Shown here: piece by piece, positions 42,720 through 51,399 of the stretch
Numbering within the stretch: position 1 is the first letter of the stretch
Layout of the letters: every line of letters starts with the position of its first letter
Assembly (NCBI RefSeq): GCF_963677845.1
Contig: NZ_OY782498.1
Span: 2,487,518-2,551,517, forward strand
Source: an uncultured Pseudodesulfovibrio sp.
Lineage (GTDB): Bacteria > Desulfobacterota > Desulfovibrionia > Desulfovibrionales > Desulfovibrionaceae
DNA: 64,000 nucleotides
Reading direction: 5' to 3'
Notes under the pieces: model-generated
What the model was told of the DNA's origin: nothing
Database searches by the model: none
What the model saw: the letters and a program-made list of their open reading frames with translations, nothing else
Translations under genes and position numbers: made by a program

Positions 42720-43450
42720 TCATGCCCGAATGGTTCCGTTCTCTGGTTCACAAGGCAGGATTGACTGCCAAACGCTGTCCGGTCTGCGGCGTACTCATGA
42801 ACGGTCCTGACCTGATGTGTGAATCATGTAAAGAAGTTATTCCAATTCGTACCGGCGGGTATTGTCCCACATGCGGGGCCATGTTCGGGCTGACAGACGC
42901 ACCGCCTACCCAATGCCCCGAGTGTCGTCGCAACCCACCGCCATGGGATGCACTCTATTTTCATGGCCGGTATGCGAAATCGTTACGCGAACTCATTATT
43001 TCGTATAAATTTTCCAACAACTTCGGGAAAAACCATGTCCTTTCTGCGCTCGCCTGCGCTACATTCAAAGCCCAAAATAAACGGATGCCAGACATCATTA
43101 TTCCGGTGCCGCTGCACACCCGCAGACTGCTCTGGCGCGGCTTCAATCAAAGTCTGGAAATAGCAAAAGCATTAGGTAAAGCATTTGAAAAACCGGTGCT
43201 GAAGAATGGACTTGTTCGCATTCGAAACACTCCACCCCAAACGCAATTCGGACACAAAGAACGACAGCAAAACATCAAAAATGCATTCGCGGCTCAACAA
43301 AAACATATCGCAGGGCAAACCGTATTGCTCGTCGACGATGTATATACTACGGGCGCAACTTTGCGTGAATGCACCAAAACAGTAAAACGATCCGGTGCGT
43401 TAGGTGTTGACATATTGGTTCTGGCCCGGACACAGCAGGAACCATGCTGA
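42701..43450 (+). CDS. ComF family phosphoribosyltransferase-like protein
   Basis: A 249-residue ComF protein. The N-terminal zinc domain has CPVCGVLMNGPDLMCESCKE and YCPTCGAMF with CPEC (double zinc ribbon). The C-terminal PRPP-binding domain has VLLVDDVYTTGATLREC as its signature and IIPVPLHTRRLLWRGFNQS before. It overlaps the flavoprotein gene by 19 nt. ComF proteins are linked to DNA uptake or recombination; the precise reaction is unknown. Confidence 0.9.
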   Translation: MDYCPIVMPEWFRSLVHKAGLTAKRCPVCGVLMNGPDLMCESCKEVIPIRTGGYCPTCGAMFGLTDAPPTQCPECRRNPPPWDALYFHGRYAKSLRELIISYKFSNNFGKNHVLSALACATFKAQNKRMPDIIIPVPLHTRRLLWRGFNQSLEIAKALGKAFEKPVLKNGLVRIRNTPPQTQFGHKERQQNIKNAFAAQQKHIAGQTVLLVDDVYTTGATLRECTKTVKRSGALGVDILVLARTQQEPC

Positions 43451-43522
43451 CGCAACTATATTGTATGAATTGGCCCAGCAGATAAAAATGACAAAAAAAA
43501 CGCAAAAAAAACACATGAGGGC

Positions 43523-43552
43523 TTGACTTCCACCGGGGGTTGCGGCTAGGTT
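43523..43552 (+). promoter_or_regulatory. Promoter of the rplU-rpmA operon
   Basis: -35 TTGACT (43523-43528), 18-nt spacer, -10 TAGGTT (43547-43552). It lies 30 bp before the rplU start. An A-rich tract precedes it. Confidence 0.5.
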
Positions 43553-43582
43553 GCCTCCTCTTACGAATTGGAGGTTTTTATT

Positions 43583-43894
43583 ATGTTTGCTATCATCGAG
43601 ACCGGCGGAAAACAGTACCGCGTTGAAGAAGGTCTTGAATTTAATGTAGATTTACTCAAGGCCGATGCTGGCAATAGCCTGAGCATCGATTCCGTTCTCC
43701 TGTTTGACAAGGACGGCGACACAAAGATTGGCGAACCCTACGTGAAGGGTGCAAAAGTCGAGTGCGAAGTCTTGGGCCACATCCGCGGTGAAAAAGTCGT
43801 AGTCTTCCACAAGCTGTCTAAAAAAGACGCTCGCAAGACTCAGGGCCACCGTCAGGATTACACTCAACTGAAAGTCAAATCCATCAACGCCTAA
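43583..43894 (+). CDS. rplU: 50S ribosomal protein L21
   Basis: A 103-residue ribosomal protein L21: MFAIIETGGKQYRVEEG at the start, DSVLLFDKDGDTKIGEPYV in the middle and KKDARKTQGHRQDYTQLKV at the end. ATG 43583 follows GGAGGTTTTTATT; a longer start at 43568 is not used. It binds 23S rRNA in the large subunit. It precedes rpmA by 20 bp, the universal arrangement with obg. Confidence 0.98.
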   Translation: MFAIIETGGKQYRVEEGLEFNVDLLKADAGNSLSIDSVLLFDKDGDTKIGEPYVKGAKVECEVLGHIRGEKVVVFHKLSKKDARKTQGHRQDYTQLKVKSINA

Positions 43895-43914
43895 CGGCTT
43901 GAGGGGAGGATACA

Positions 43915-44184
43915 ATGGCTCATAAAAAAGCTGGTGGTAGTTCCAGAAACGGTCGCGATAGCGCCGGACAAAGACGTGGTGTGAAGCGTTTTGGTGGTCA
44001 GGAAGTTCTGGCTGGCAACATCCTCGTTCGTCAGCTCGGCACCAAATTTCACCCTGGCGAAGGCGTTGGCATGGGCAAGGATTACACCTTGTTCGCTCTG
44101 GTCGACGGTCTCGTCAAGTTCGAGAAGTACACACGCAAAAAGGTCGTCAAGACCCGTGTGCATGTACTGCCCGCCGAGGCCTAG
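43915..44184 (+). CDS. rpmA: 50S ribosomal protein L27
   Basis: An 89-residue ribosomal protein L27: [20 protein letters not shown] start, [17 protein letters not shown]-type core and the end motif [14 protein letters not shown]. The start follows GGGAGGATACA. L27 reaches the peptidyl transferase center. The gene is followed by a strong terminator. Confidence 0.98.
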   Translation: MAHKKAGGSSRNGRDSAGQRRGVKRFGGQEVLAGNILVRQLGTKFHPGEGVGMGKDYTLFALVDGLVKFEKYTRKKVVKTRVHVLPAEA

Positions 44185-44210
44185 TTCTCGTATTTAAAAA
44201 TGCATTTCTC

Positions 44211-44255
44211 GGGCAGGGAGCGTTGCAGAACGCTCCCTGCCCGTTTTGCTGTTTT
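44211..44255 (+). terminator. Rho-independent terminator after rpmA
   Basis: GGGCAGGGAGCGTT pairs with AACGCTCCCTGCCC (14 bp, 4-nt loop), followed by GTTTTGCTGTTTT. It partly separates rplU-rpmA from obg. Confidence 0.85.
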
Positions 44256-44288
44256 CCCGCCGTTCATATACGGCAGAGGTAATGTCTC

Positions 44289-45314
44289 ATGCGATTTGTA
44301 GATGAAGCGACCATCAAGGTCTCGTCCGGCAATGGCGGTAACGGCTGTGCCAGTTTACGGCGCGAAGCCAACATGCCCAAGGGCGGCCCTGACGGCGGAG
44401 ACGGCGGTAAAGGCGGCGACCTGATTTTCCGTGGTTCTTCCCGCCTTATGACTCTGTACGATTTCCGTTTAAAGCGCATGTATGGCGCAAAAAACGGTCA
44501 GCAGGGCATGGGCCGTGACCGCTATGGACGTGCCGCTGAGGATTTGATCGTTGATCTGCCGGTGGGCACCCTGATCTATGAGATCATTGAGGATGAAGAC
44601 GGAACGATTGAAGAAAAACTCATTGCTGATCTGGTGGAAGACGGAACTGAAATCGTCATCTGCCAAGGCGGCAAAGGTGGTCGGGGTAACCTGCACTTCA
44701 AATCATCTACAAACCGCACACCACGCTATGCCGAACCCGGCTTTCCGGGCGAGGAAAAAAAGATTCGTCTGGAACTGAAAATTTTGGCGGACGTCGGTTT
44801 GCTTGGTCTTCCCAGTGCAGGCAAGTCCACATTCATTTCCAAAATTTCCGCAGCTCGTCCAAAAATTGCGGCATATCCGTTCACGACTCTGGTCCCGAAT
44901 CTTGGGGTCATTGAAGATGACGATTTCAACCGCATGGTTATCGCTGACATCCCCGGTCTCATCGAAGGGGCATCGGAAGGACGTGGCCTTGGCATCACCT
45001 TTCTCAAACATGTTGAACGAAACCGCTTCCTCGTACACATCCTTGCTGCCGAAGATGTCAACCGCGATAACCCGATTGATGGATATGACATGCTCAATCA
45101 GGAGTTGTGTGAATATAACGCCGAGTTGGGGGACAAACCCCAGATCAAAGTCATCAATAAAATCGACACGCTCACTGAAGAAGAATTGGCAGACATGAAA
45201 GCCAAAATCGAAACGACTGGCGAAGAAGTGTTTTTCATCTCCGCGCTCAACGGTGATGGAGTTAGTGAACTTCTCGACAGAATGTGGAAGCAACTCGCAG
45301 AACTCAGCGAATAG
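44289..45314 (+). CDS. obg: GTPase Obg
   Basis: A 341-residue Obg/CgtA GTPase. The glycine-rich N-terminal Obg fold (MRFVDEATIKVSSGNGGNG, then GGDGGKGGDLIF) is followed by the G domain: G1 LPSAGKST, G3 DIPGLIEGA and G4 NKIDT. It has the short C-terminus of proteobacterial Obg without the long OCT domain. It acts in 50S ribosome assembly and stress response. It follows rpmA after a terminator with its own ribosome binding site (GGTAATGTCTC region is weak). Confidence 0.95.
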   Translation: MRFVDEATIKVSSGNGGNGCASLRREANMPKGGPDGGDGGKGGDLIFRGSSRLMTLYDFRLKRMYGAKNGQQGMGRDRYGRAAEDLIVDLPVGTLIYEIIEDEDGTIEEKLIADLVEDGTEIVICQGGKGGRGNLHFKSSTNRTPRYAEPGFPGEEKKIRLELKILADVGLLGLPSAGKSTFISKISAARPKIAAYPFTTLVPNLGVIEDDDFNRMVIADIPGLIEGASEGRGLGITFLKHVERNRFLVHILAAEDVNRDNPIDGYDMLNQELCEYNAELGDKPQIKVINKIDTLTEEELADMKAKIETTGEEVFFISALNGDGVSELLDRMWKQLAELSE

Positions 45315-45358
45315 CCCTTTTCCAAATCTTTTCTACTCCCGCTATCCAAGGAGTCCTC

Positions 45359-45388
45359 AAATCCGCCTTTGGCGGATTTGTTGTTTTT
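45359..45388 (+). terminator. Rho-independent terminator after obg
   Basis: AAATCCGCC, TTT, GGCGGATTT forms a 9-bp stem followed by GTTGTTTTT. Confidence 0.8.
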
Positions 45389-45524
45389 GGACCTAAAAAA
45401 ACACAACAACTAATAATCCAATGTCCATGTCAACACATGAGCATATATCCTTCCCTTGTGTTTTTCTCCCGGCCAGGTAGTATTAAAACTCATACAGCCA
45501 ACAAAGACCCTTGGAGGGACAGAA

Positions 45525-46373
45525 ATGGGTAAACTTATCAAAGAAAATGACGAAAAAGGCCGCCTGCACATCGACACCCCCCTGCTGGGCGAATCGCTTG
45601 TTGCAAAAGACTTGCTCAAACGCACTGAGGCCGGTGAATACTTCCGCATGCAACCGGATGTAAACGTGCTTAAAATAGGCGGCCAGTCCATCATGGACCG
45701 TGGCGCAAAAGCATTGTTCCCCATCCTTGAGGAATTGGTGAAAGCCAAGGAAAAACACAAAATTCTGCTCATGTGCGGCGGCGGAACCCGTGCACGGCAC
45801 GTGTATAATATTGGCATTGATTTGGGTATGCCCACGGGAGTGCTCTCCAAACTCGGCGACAAGGTTTCAGCTCAGAACGCTGAAATGCTTTCTGTTCTCT
45901 TGGCAAAACATGGCGGGGCCATGATCGGTCATGGAGCCCACCTTGAACAGTTGCACATGTATTGCCAGCAAGGATACCTGCCCATCACCACTGGTATTCC
46001 GCCTTATGGATTCTTTGAACATCCGGCAGAAATCGGCTCAATCCCGCCGCACCGCACCGACTCGGGCGCCTGCCTGCTCGCCGAAAACATCGGAGCCAAG
46101 TCCCTCATCTATCTGAAGGACGAAAAAGGCATGTACGAGAACGATCCCAAAAAGGGCAACCGGGATACCATGAAGTTCTTCGACAAAATCCACGTGGATG
46201 AACTCATTGAAATGGATCTTGACGACCTCATTGTTGAGCGTCCGGTCCTGACTTTCCTTAAAAACGCCAAGACACTTAAATCATTTCAGATTATCGATGT
46301 TCTGCGTCATCCAGAACACCTGCACGCCGCATTGGAAGGCGAACACGTCGGGACTATTATTTACAAGGATTAA
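45525..46373 (+). CDS. MoSto-like amino acid kinase-fold protein
   Basis: A 282-residue protein of the amino acid kinase/UMP kinase fold, closest in motif order to molybdenum storage protein subunits: VLKIGGQSIMDRGAKA, LLMCGGGTRARHVYNIGIDLGM, LPITTGIPPYGFF, IPPHRTDSGACLLAENIG and LKDEKGMYENDPKKGN. ATG 45525 follows GGAGGGACAGAA. Azotobacter MosA/MosB bind polyoxomolybdate; here only one subunit gene is present. It could store molybdate or tungstate, or be a paralogue with another ligand. A terminator follows. Confidence 0.75.
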   Translation: MGKLIKENDEKGRLHIDTPLLGESLVAKDLLKRTEAGEYFRMQPDVNVLKIGGQSIMDRGAKALFPILEELVKAKEKHKILLMCGGGTRARHVYNIGIDLGMPTGVLSKLGDKVSAQNAEMLSVLLAKHGGAMIGHGAHLEQLHMYCQQGYLPITTGIPPYGFFEHPAEIGSIPPHRTDSGACLLAENIGAKSLIYLKDEKGMYENDPKKGNRDTMKFFDKIHVDELIEMDLDDLIVERPVLTFLKNAKTLKSFQIIDVLRHPEHLHAALEGEHVGTIIYKD

Positions 46374-46392
46374 TAGCCTCTTTATACAACGA

Positions 46393-46426
46393 AAAAAGGC
46401 CGGAAGCATACGCTTCCGGCCTTTTT
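46393..46426. terminator. Bidirectional terminator
   Basis: AAAAAGGCCGGAAGC, ATAC, GCTTCCGGCCTTTTT gives a 15-bp stem, usable by the MoSto-like gene (plus) and the small minus-strand gene. Confidence 0.85.
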
Positions 46427-46439
46427 CACGTCAGGCAAA

Positions 46440-46646
46440 CTATTTCTTTTCGCCTTCCGCCCCTTTGCCGTCGCGGGTGAGATACACAACCTCAGCTCCA
46501 ACGTGTTCGGCAATCTCAGTCAGTTCCACCTTGCGAATACGCTTAGCGTAAATTTTCAAATCACCACCCTGAACTCCGACAACGCGGAAACGAGGCTTTT
46601 TTTCACCTTTGTCTGACCTGCGACGCTCTCTGACAAATATTTTCAT
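46440..46646 (-). CDS. Small conserved hypothetical protein
   Basis: A 68-residue basic protein (start MKIFVRERRRSDKGE) with a beta-rich core (RFRVVGVQGGDLKIY) and a charged C-terminus. The start follows AAGGAGTAAGCT. It is convergent with the MoSto-like gene. It looks like a small lineage-specific protein; no known domain is seen. Confidence 0.55.
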   Translation of the reverse strand: MKIFVRERRRSDKGEKKPRFRVVGVQGGDLKIYAKRIRKVELTEIAEHVGAEVVYLTRDGKGAEGEKK

Positions 46647-46738
46647 AGCTTACTCCTTGGCATTGTGCCTTTGTGGATAATTGACTATACTAGATATATA
46701 TCCTTAAAGCACATAGAGTCAAGAAGGACCTTGCAAAA

Positions 46739-47083
46739 ATGTCAAAAAAAGTTGGTGGCGCCAAGCCACAAAGATACGTCCAGCCCTCCCTGCTCATGGC
46801 TTTGAGCAGCGGCCAGTCATACGGATATCAATTAATTCACTCTATTGGAGAATACGGTTTCCTGCGCGGAGACGCCCCTCCGGGCATGATATACCGCCAC
46901 CTGCGTCAAATGGACGAAGAAGGCCTCGTCACCTCAGAATGGGACGCAGAAGGAGATGGCCCTGCCAAGCGGGTCTACGCCATCACGCCAGAAGGATTGG
47001 AAATCCTCGACGCATGGATTCATCACATGGAAAAACAGCGAAATCGACTCGACAGCTTTATTGCGCGGTACCGGCAAAAGTAG
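46739..47083 (+). CDS. PadR-family transcriptional regulator
   Basis: A 114-residue PadR-like regulator with winged helix: PSLLMALSSGQSYGYQLIHSI (helix 1-2), GMIYRHLRQMDEEGLVTSEWD (recognition helix and start of wing) and KRVYAITPEGLEILDAW. A long C-terminal helix gives dimerisation. It converges on the TiaS-like gene, overlapping by 26 bp at their 3' ends. The target is unknown. Confidence 0.85.
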   Translation: MSKKVGGAKPQRYVQPSLLMALSSGQSYGYQLIHSIGEYGFLRGDAPPGMIYRHLRQMDEEGLVTSEWDAEGDGPAKRVYAITPEGLEILDAWIHHMEKQRNRLDSFIARYRQK

Positions 47084-47828
47084 CGGGGATTTCCTTTTTC
47101 ATACCCGGCCCATGCTTTTTCTTACGTTTGCCGTGAGCAGTCTCCCAGACTCCATGCTGCACGTTGCGTAATTGGAGCATGGGTTGGCCTGCCCAAAGCG
47201 AAGGACGAATCCAGTTGGCATCAATCACCACGTCTTCAGGTTGCGGGACCAACGGATCACGGTCGACCGACACGACACTGATTCCGGCGTCTGTCAGGTC
47301 GTGGACACGTAGACGTGCAGGTAAATCACGAAGCACGCCGTATTCGATGAAGCGCCCACACCAACCGTATTTGGTCAGTCCTACAGCAGCAAGTGCACCG
47401 ATGATGCCATCATTGGTACCACCCAGTCCGTAGAGTTCGATGTCTCCAGCCGTCTGCATGGCATCCTTCTGGGTCACTCTCCGGCTTGTAACCAGTTGAC
47501 CATATGCGACGACATCCGAGGAGATATCTAATTCCTGAACAAGGCACAGCCCCGGATCACTGCCGGGTGCACAATGAATTTCAAGATGTTCTATCGCCAA
47601 ACGCCGTAAAGTTTCGATAGAGGCTGCTTCAGCCATATCAACTATAGCGCAGGCTGAACTGTTATTTGATGTAAACGGAATATTGTCGAGACGGGGAAGC
47701 TGATGCCGAACGATACCCTTCAAGGAAAACCCTTCAGGCAGTCTGTAACCGAATTCCCGCACCAAGCGGCCTGTTCCCATAGGCGCATCGTGATCATCCG
47801 TATCGTCGAAACCAAGATATATCCGCAA
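47058..47828 (-). CDS. TiaS-like (DUF1743-type) domain protein
   Basis: A 256-residue protein starting at TTG 47828 (preceded by GGAGG and 6 nt). Its start RIYLGFDDTDDHDAPMGTGRLV and RLDNIPFTSNNSSACAIV resemble the conserved first domain of archaeal tRNA(Ile2)-agmatinylcytidine synthetase (TiaS), but the length and remaining domains differ. Bacteria use TilS for this modification, so the function must differ. Agmatine- or nucleotide-binding is only suggested. It overlaps PadR by 26 bp in a convergent arrangement. Confidence 0.65.
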   Translation of the reverse strand: MRIYLGFDDTDDHDAPMGTGRLVREFGYRLPEGFSLKGIVRHQLPRLDNIPFTSNNSSACAIVDMAEAASIETLRRLAIEHLEIHCAPGSDPGLCLVQELDISSDVVAYGQLVTSRRVTQKDAMQTAGDIELYGLGGTNDGIIGALAAVGLTKYGWCGRFIEYGVLRDLPARLRVHDLTDAGISVVSVDRDPLVPQPEDVVIDANWIRPSLWAGQPMLQLRNVQHGVWETAHGKRKKKHGPGMKKEIPATFAGTAQ

Positions 47829-48121
47829 AATCAGCCTCCATTTATGCTGTTGCGAGCACAATTCCACAACTCATACAGGGAGGCAAGCGGTGTATTCCTG
47901 CGTCGGAAATGACACTTACAAAGAATGTATCAGGCGAGAACCAGCCGATACAAAGCGCGTTCGTAACATCGCGTTACTCTTGATGCAGCACCATGTGCCA
48001 CACCAAGTGTGCGCAACCTGCAATAGACATGCAGTGGATTGAAGGCGTGTTGCAGCCGGGAACGTAATCCTGTCATGCCTTTCTTATCGACACATGCAAC
48101 GATTAGATTAGGGGGAGGCCG
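47829..48121. other. 293-bp intergenic region, no gene seen
   Basis: I see no ribosome binding site with a believable frame here. GCACCATGTGCCACACC and GTGTGC-type words give weak inverted repeats only. Possibly the upstream region of the TiaS-like gene. Confidence 0.4.
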
Positions 48122-49288
48122 TTATGCCTTAATATTTTTCACACCCAACAGAGCCAGCAGCAAAATAGCAAAGGCGCACACTACCCCTCCGTAAAAGACA
48201 GCATCCATACCGAACAGGGCATAGATCATACCCATAAAAATCGGAGCGATAGTCTGTGCCAGCCGCAAAAGTAATCCATTGGCCGCCATAAACGCGCCCC
48301 GTTGCTCCATGGGGGCGATGGAAGTCAACATGGTCATGATGGTCGGAATGTTCAATCCTTGCGCCAAGCCAAAAAAGATTACCGGCACAATAACATGCCA
48401 CATACCGGGAGCATGAGGCATAAGCACCATGGACAGCCCGTAAAAAACAGAAGCGGCGGCCAAAAGAGCCCGTTGTCCAAACCGCTCCGCAAGCCTGCCT
48501 AGCTGAAAAGACGCTATGCCACTAAAGCCTGAAGCAACCAAAAAGACCATGCCGATGGAGGCAGGAGAAGCCCCGTACCGAGTATCCAATAACAAGGGAA
48601 GATATGTCACGATGGGGCCGTAGAGAATGACAAACGTCAGCAAGGTTGTCGCAAACAGCGAAAGGACTTGTCGCGTCTTCATCTGACGTAGTGCGTCTGT
48701 CATGTAATCCTTGAGACTGCCTGCACTTTTCGGTTCAGGAGCGTCCATATTAAGAATGATAGCGACACCAAGAGGGATAGCTAGCAAGGGAAGTAAAAAA
48801 GGATAATTCCAGCCAAGCAGAGCCAATACTCCACCTAGAGCCGGAAACCCCGCTGTTCCCATAGCGAGGACAGATGCGTTGTAGCCCATGGCCTGACCGC
48901 GTTCCCTGCCCTGATACATATCTCCGATCATGGTTCCGTAAATAACGCCTAACGGCGCGGCTCCCATACCCTGTAAAAAACGCAGAACAAGCAATTGCTC
49001 AATATTCTGCGCAAAAAAACAGGCACAACCAAAACCGCCGAAGACAAAAAGTGAAGGAATCAGGATGGCCTTACGTCCAACTCGATCCGCCATAATGCCA
49101 ACCACTGGCGCAAAAAGTACGCCGGGCAAAGTAAAAACCGAAATAACCAGCCCGATCTTGGCCGGAGTAAACTGCAATCCGGTGATGATATCCGGTAAAG
49201 CCGGAATAATGCTTGAGACACCGAGTACCGCCATCAGCGTGACGCCAAAGACGAACTGCAAATTTTTGTCGAGATATATTTTTCGCAT
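48122..49288 (-). CDS. MFS transporter (DHA1-like)
   Basis: A 388-residue major facilitator with twelve predicted helices. Motif A-like GIMADRVGRKAIL lies between helices 2 and 3, and LRFLQGMGAAPLG is the motif C-type helix. It looks like a drug efflux or small-molecule exporter of the DHA1 class. The start ATG 49288 follows GGATTTC weakly. It is 9 bp from the proB stop, so it may be co-transcribed. The substrate is unknown. Confidence 0.9.
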   Translation of the reverse strand: MRKIYLDKNLQFVFGVTLMAVLGVSSIIPALPDIITGLQFTPAKIGLVISVFTLPGVLFAPVVGIMADRVGRKAILIPSLFVFGGFGCACFFAQNIEQLLVLRFLQGMGAAPLGVIYGTMIGDMYQGRERGQAMGYNASVLAMGTAGFPALGGVLALLGWNYPFLLPLLAIPLGVAIILNMDAPEPKSAGSLKDYMTDALRQMKTRQVLSLFATTLLTFVILYGPIVTYLPLLLDTRYGASPASIGMVFLVASGFSGIASFQLGRLAERFGQRALLAAASVFYGLSMVLMPHAPGMWHVIVPVIFFGLAQGLNIPTIMTMLTSIAPMEQRGAFMAANGLLLRLAQTIAPIFMGMIYALFGMDAVFYGGVVCAFAILLLALLGVKNIKA

Positions 49289-49297
49289 GAAATCCGG

Positions 49298-50458
49298 CTA
49301 AATAGCTGCGTCGAGCAACATGTTGTCCCGATGGACTGCCTCATCAAAGGCAAGAGGACCGAGGATGGGGGCGAGTTCGTCCGTATGTTTTCCCTTAATG
49401 CGGGTGAGTTCGTCAGCCGAGAAATTGGACTGCCCCACGCCAAGTTCTTCACCTTCGAGTGTCTTGATGAAGACCAAAGCACCACGTTCAAAGCACCCGT
49501 CCACGGCACTGATACCGATAGGCAGCAAAGATTTCCCCTTGGTCAAAAGTGCGTTGGCCGCACCTTTATCAACCAAAATGGAGCCAGCCGGATCATCATG
49601 ATAGGCAAGCCAGAATTTCTTGCTGGAAACGACATGTTCACGAGGCAAAACAAGCGTCCCCTTGTTTTCACTTTCCAGTGCGGCCACAATATCAAACTCG
49701 CCCTTACCTGACACAATAAAGGTCGGCACACCCAATTGAGCGGCGCGGCGTGCGGCACGAAGTTTGGAATACATGCCTCCGGTACCAACGGAGGTTTTAC
49801 CGTCACACATGGATTCCAGGTCGAGAGCACATATATTTTCGATGGTCGGCATGGACTGTGCGTCCGGGTTGTTTTCTGGATTTTTGTCGAACACCCCGTC
49901 AGCCGATGTCAGATTGATAAACAAATCGGCACCGACCAATCCCAGACACATCGCGCCCAGAGTATCATTATCTCCAAACTCCAACTCGCGCGTGGAAACC
50001 GTATCATTCTCATTGACGATGGGGATTACTCCCCACTCAAGCAACCGCTCCATCGTGTTCCTCGCATTGAGAAACCGACGGCGAAACTTGAGGCCACTTC
50101 GGGTAAGCAGCATCTGCGCCGTGACCTTTCCATGAGCAGCAAAAGCTTCGTCATAGTCGTGCATCAGTCGCCCCTGGCCAATGGCCGAAGCGGCCTGACG
50201 CGTTGCCATGTCTTTATAATCCTTGCCATGTTTGCAAGCATTATCTGCAATGCGCTGTCGACCGGCTGCGACTGCGCCGGACGTAACAAGAACCACGTCC
50301 ATACCGCTATCGCTCAATTCGGAAAGTTGTTTCGCCAATCGTTCAATGGCATCAGGATTCAACCCGTGCCCTGTCGTGACCACGGCAGAACCAACCTTGA
50401 CCACTACACGCCGGGCTTTGCCAAGCAGGGAGTGTCTGTTTACATCATTCTTCGTCAT
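49298..50458 (-). CDS. proB: Glutamate 5-kinase
   Basis: A 386-residue ProB. The N-terminal amino acid kinase domain has VVVKVGSAVVTTG, VLVTSGAVAAGRQRI and EWGVIPIVNENDTVSTRELEFGDNDTLGA; a C-terminal PUA domain follows (KSLLPIGISAVDG, CFERGALVFI). It catalyses the first step of proline synthesis from glutamate. The start at 50458 is preferred over a GTG at 50467; neither has a strong ribosome binding site. No proA is adjacent. Confidence 0.95.
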   Translation of the reverse strand: MTKNDVNRHSLLGKARRVVVKVGSAVVTTGHGLNPDAIERLAKQLSELSDSGMDVVLVTSGAVAAGRQRIADNACKHGKDYKDMATRQAASAIGQGRLMHDYDEAFAAHGKVTAQMLLTRSGLKFRRRFLNARNTMERLLEWGVIPIVNENDTVSTRELEFGDNDTLGAMCLGLVGADLFINLTSADGVFDKNPENNPDAQSMPTIENICALDLESMCDGKTSVGTGGMYSKLRAARRAAQLGVPTFIVSGKGEFDIVAALESENKGTLVLPREHVVSSKKFWLAYHDDPAGSILVDKGAANALLTKGKSLLPIGISAVDGCFERGALVFIKTLEGEELGVGQSNFSADELTRIKGKHTDELAPILGPLAFDEAVHRDNMLLDAAI

Positions 50459-50549
50459 GGGGGGCACGGTACAGCAACATCATAGGTTTGAAAAGTGTTC
50501 GCTTTGAGCAGCGGGCCTGAAGAACGAAGAATAAATGACGTCTTTTTTT

Positions 50550-50870
50550 GTGGGCGTTGCGTGCTTCGCAGTGAAAACGCAAACGGTATTATTGCAAAGG
50601 TTTCGCCTTTACGGCGACCTGCTTTTTTTGAGGCGAAAAAAAGGAGGCAAAAAACGCCTTCTTCGCTGTGAGCCTGATAGCGGACCTAAGAAACTGTACG
50701 CGGCTTTACTGCCCGACAGGATTGTCTGTGGTACAGACTCGGTCGGGCCACGCTTCGCCGCGCGGGACAGGCTCTAAGGTTCGCTATCAATTGTCCGTCG
50801 ATGTAAGGGGCTTCTCGTTGTAGGTACTTTTTTGATTCTAGGTTCTTCGATAATCATAAATATTTTTAAA
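50550..50870. repeat. Long direct repeat, copy A
   Basis: Bases from the GTGGGCGTTGCGTGC word at 50550 to about 50870 recur almost unchanged 440 bp later (copy B). The repeat holds AT-rich and GC-rich blocks and a long stem-loop (50675-50789). The two open frames covering it (50535-50777 and 50939-51217) share an implausible protein (multiple RRKKGGKK, no ribosome site), so they are treated as byproducts. Confidence 0.85.
50675..50789. ncRNA. Putative structured RNA or DNA element, copy A
   Basis: A 115-nt nested stem: TGATAGCG-G-ACCT (50675...) pairs with AGGTTCGCTATCA (ending 50789), CTGT with ACAG and CGCG with CGCG inside, and an inner hairpin GCCCGAC...GTCGGGC enclosing GTCTGT/ACAGAC. 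The transcribed direction is not known. Compared with copy B, changes mostly lie in loops and bulges. Confidence 0.5.
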
Positions 50871-50989
50871 AGGTTAACGCCTCAACAGCATTTTATCTCC
50901 AAAGGTACTTTTTTCCCCAACAAACAGAAGATTTAAAAATGATAGGGGAAAAGAGCAGTAAAGAAAGAAAAGAGGGGTTAATATTTTTG

Positions 50990-51310
50990 GTGGGCGTTGC
51001 GTGCTTCGCAGTGAAAACGCAAACGGTATTATTGCAAAGGTTTCGCCTTTACGGCGACCTGCTTTTTTTGAGGCGAAAAAAAGGAGGCAAAAAACGCCTT
51101 CTTCGCTGTGAGCCTGATAGCGGACCTAAGAGCCTGTACGCGACTTTACTGCCCGACAGGATTGTCTGTGGCACAGACTCGGTCGGGCTACGCTTCGCCG
51201 CGCGGGACAGGCTCTAAGGTTCGCTATCAATTGTCCGTCGATGTAAGGGCCTGCTCGTTGTAGTTGCTCATCTTTGATTCTAGGTTCTTCGATAACCATA
51301 CTTAATTTTT
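50990..51310. repeat. Long direct repeat, copy B
   Basis: The second copy, offset 440 bp from copy A, with only scattered changes until about 51290. A third trace of the 3' tail (CTTCGACAACCAT near 51346) follows. The tandem layout suggests duplication with recent homogenisation. Confidence 0.85.
51115..51229. ncRNA. Putative structured RNA or DNA element, copy B
   Basis: Same fold as copy A, but with GCCTGT in the 5' arm, which pairs fully with ACAGGC, so copy B forms a longer stem than copy A (where AACTGT pairs over only four). The inner loop differs by one base. Stem-preserving or stem-improving differences support structure as the selected feature. Confidence 0.5.
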
Positions 51311-51399
51311 AAATTTTACTTCATCCCCTTTTTTTACTCAGACTCTTCGACAACCATGAACAATTTCACGATAATTAACATTTCAATGCTATCTTTCCC

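Noticed and set aside
50535-51217. Two similar 80-92 aa frames in the repeats
   Set aside because: They share a repeat that is better explained by its stem-loops; composition (RRKKGGKK) and lack of ribosome sites argue against protein.
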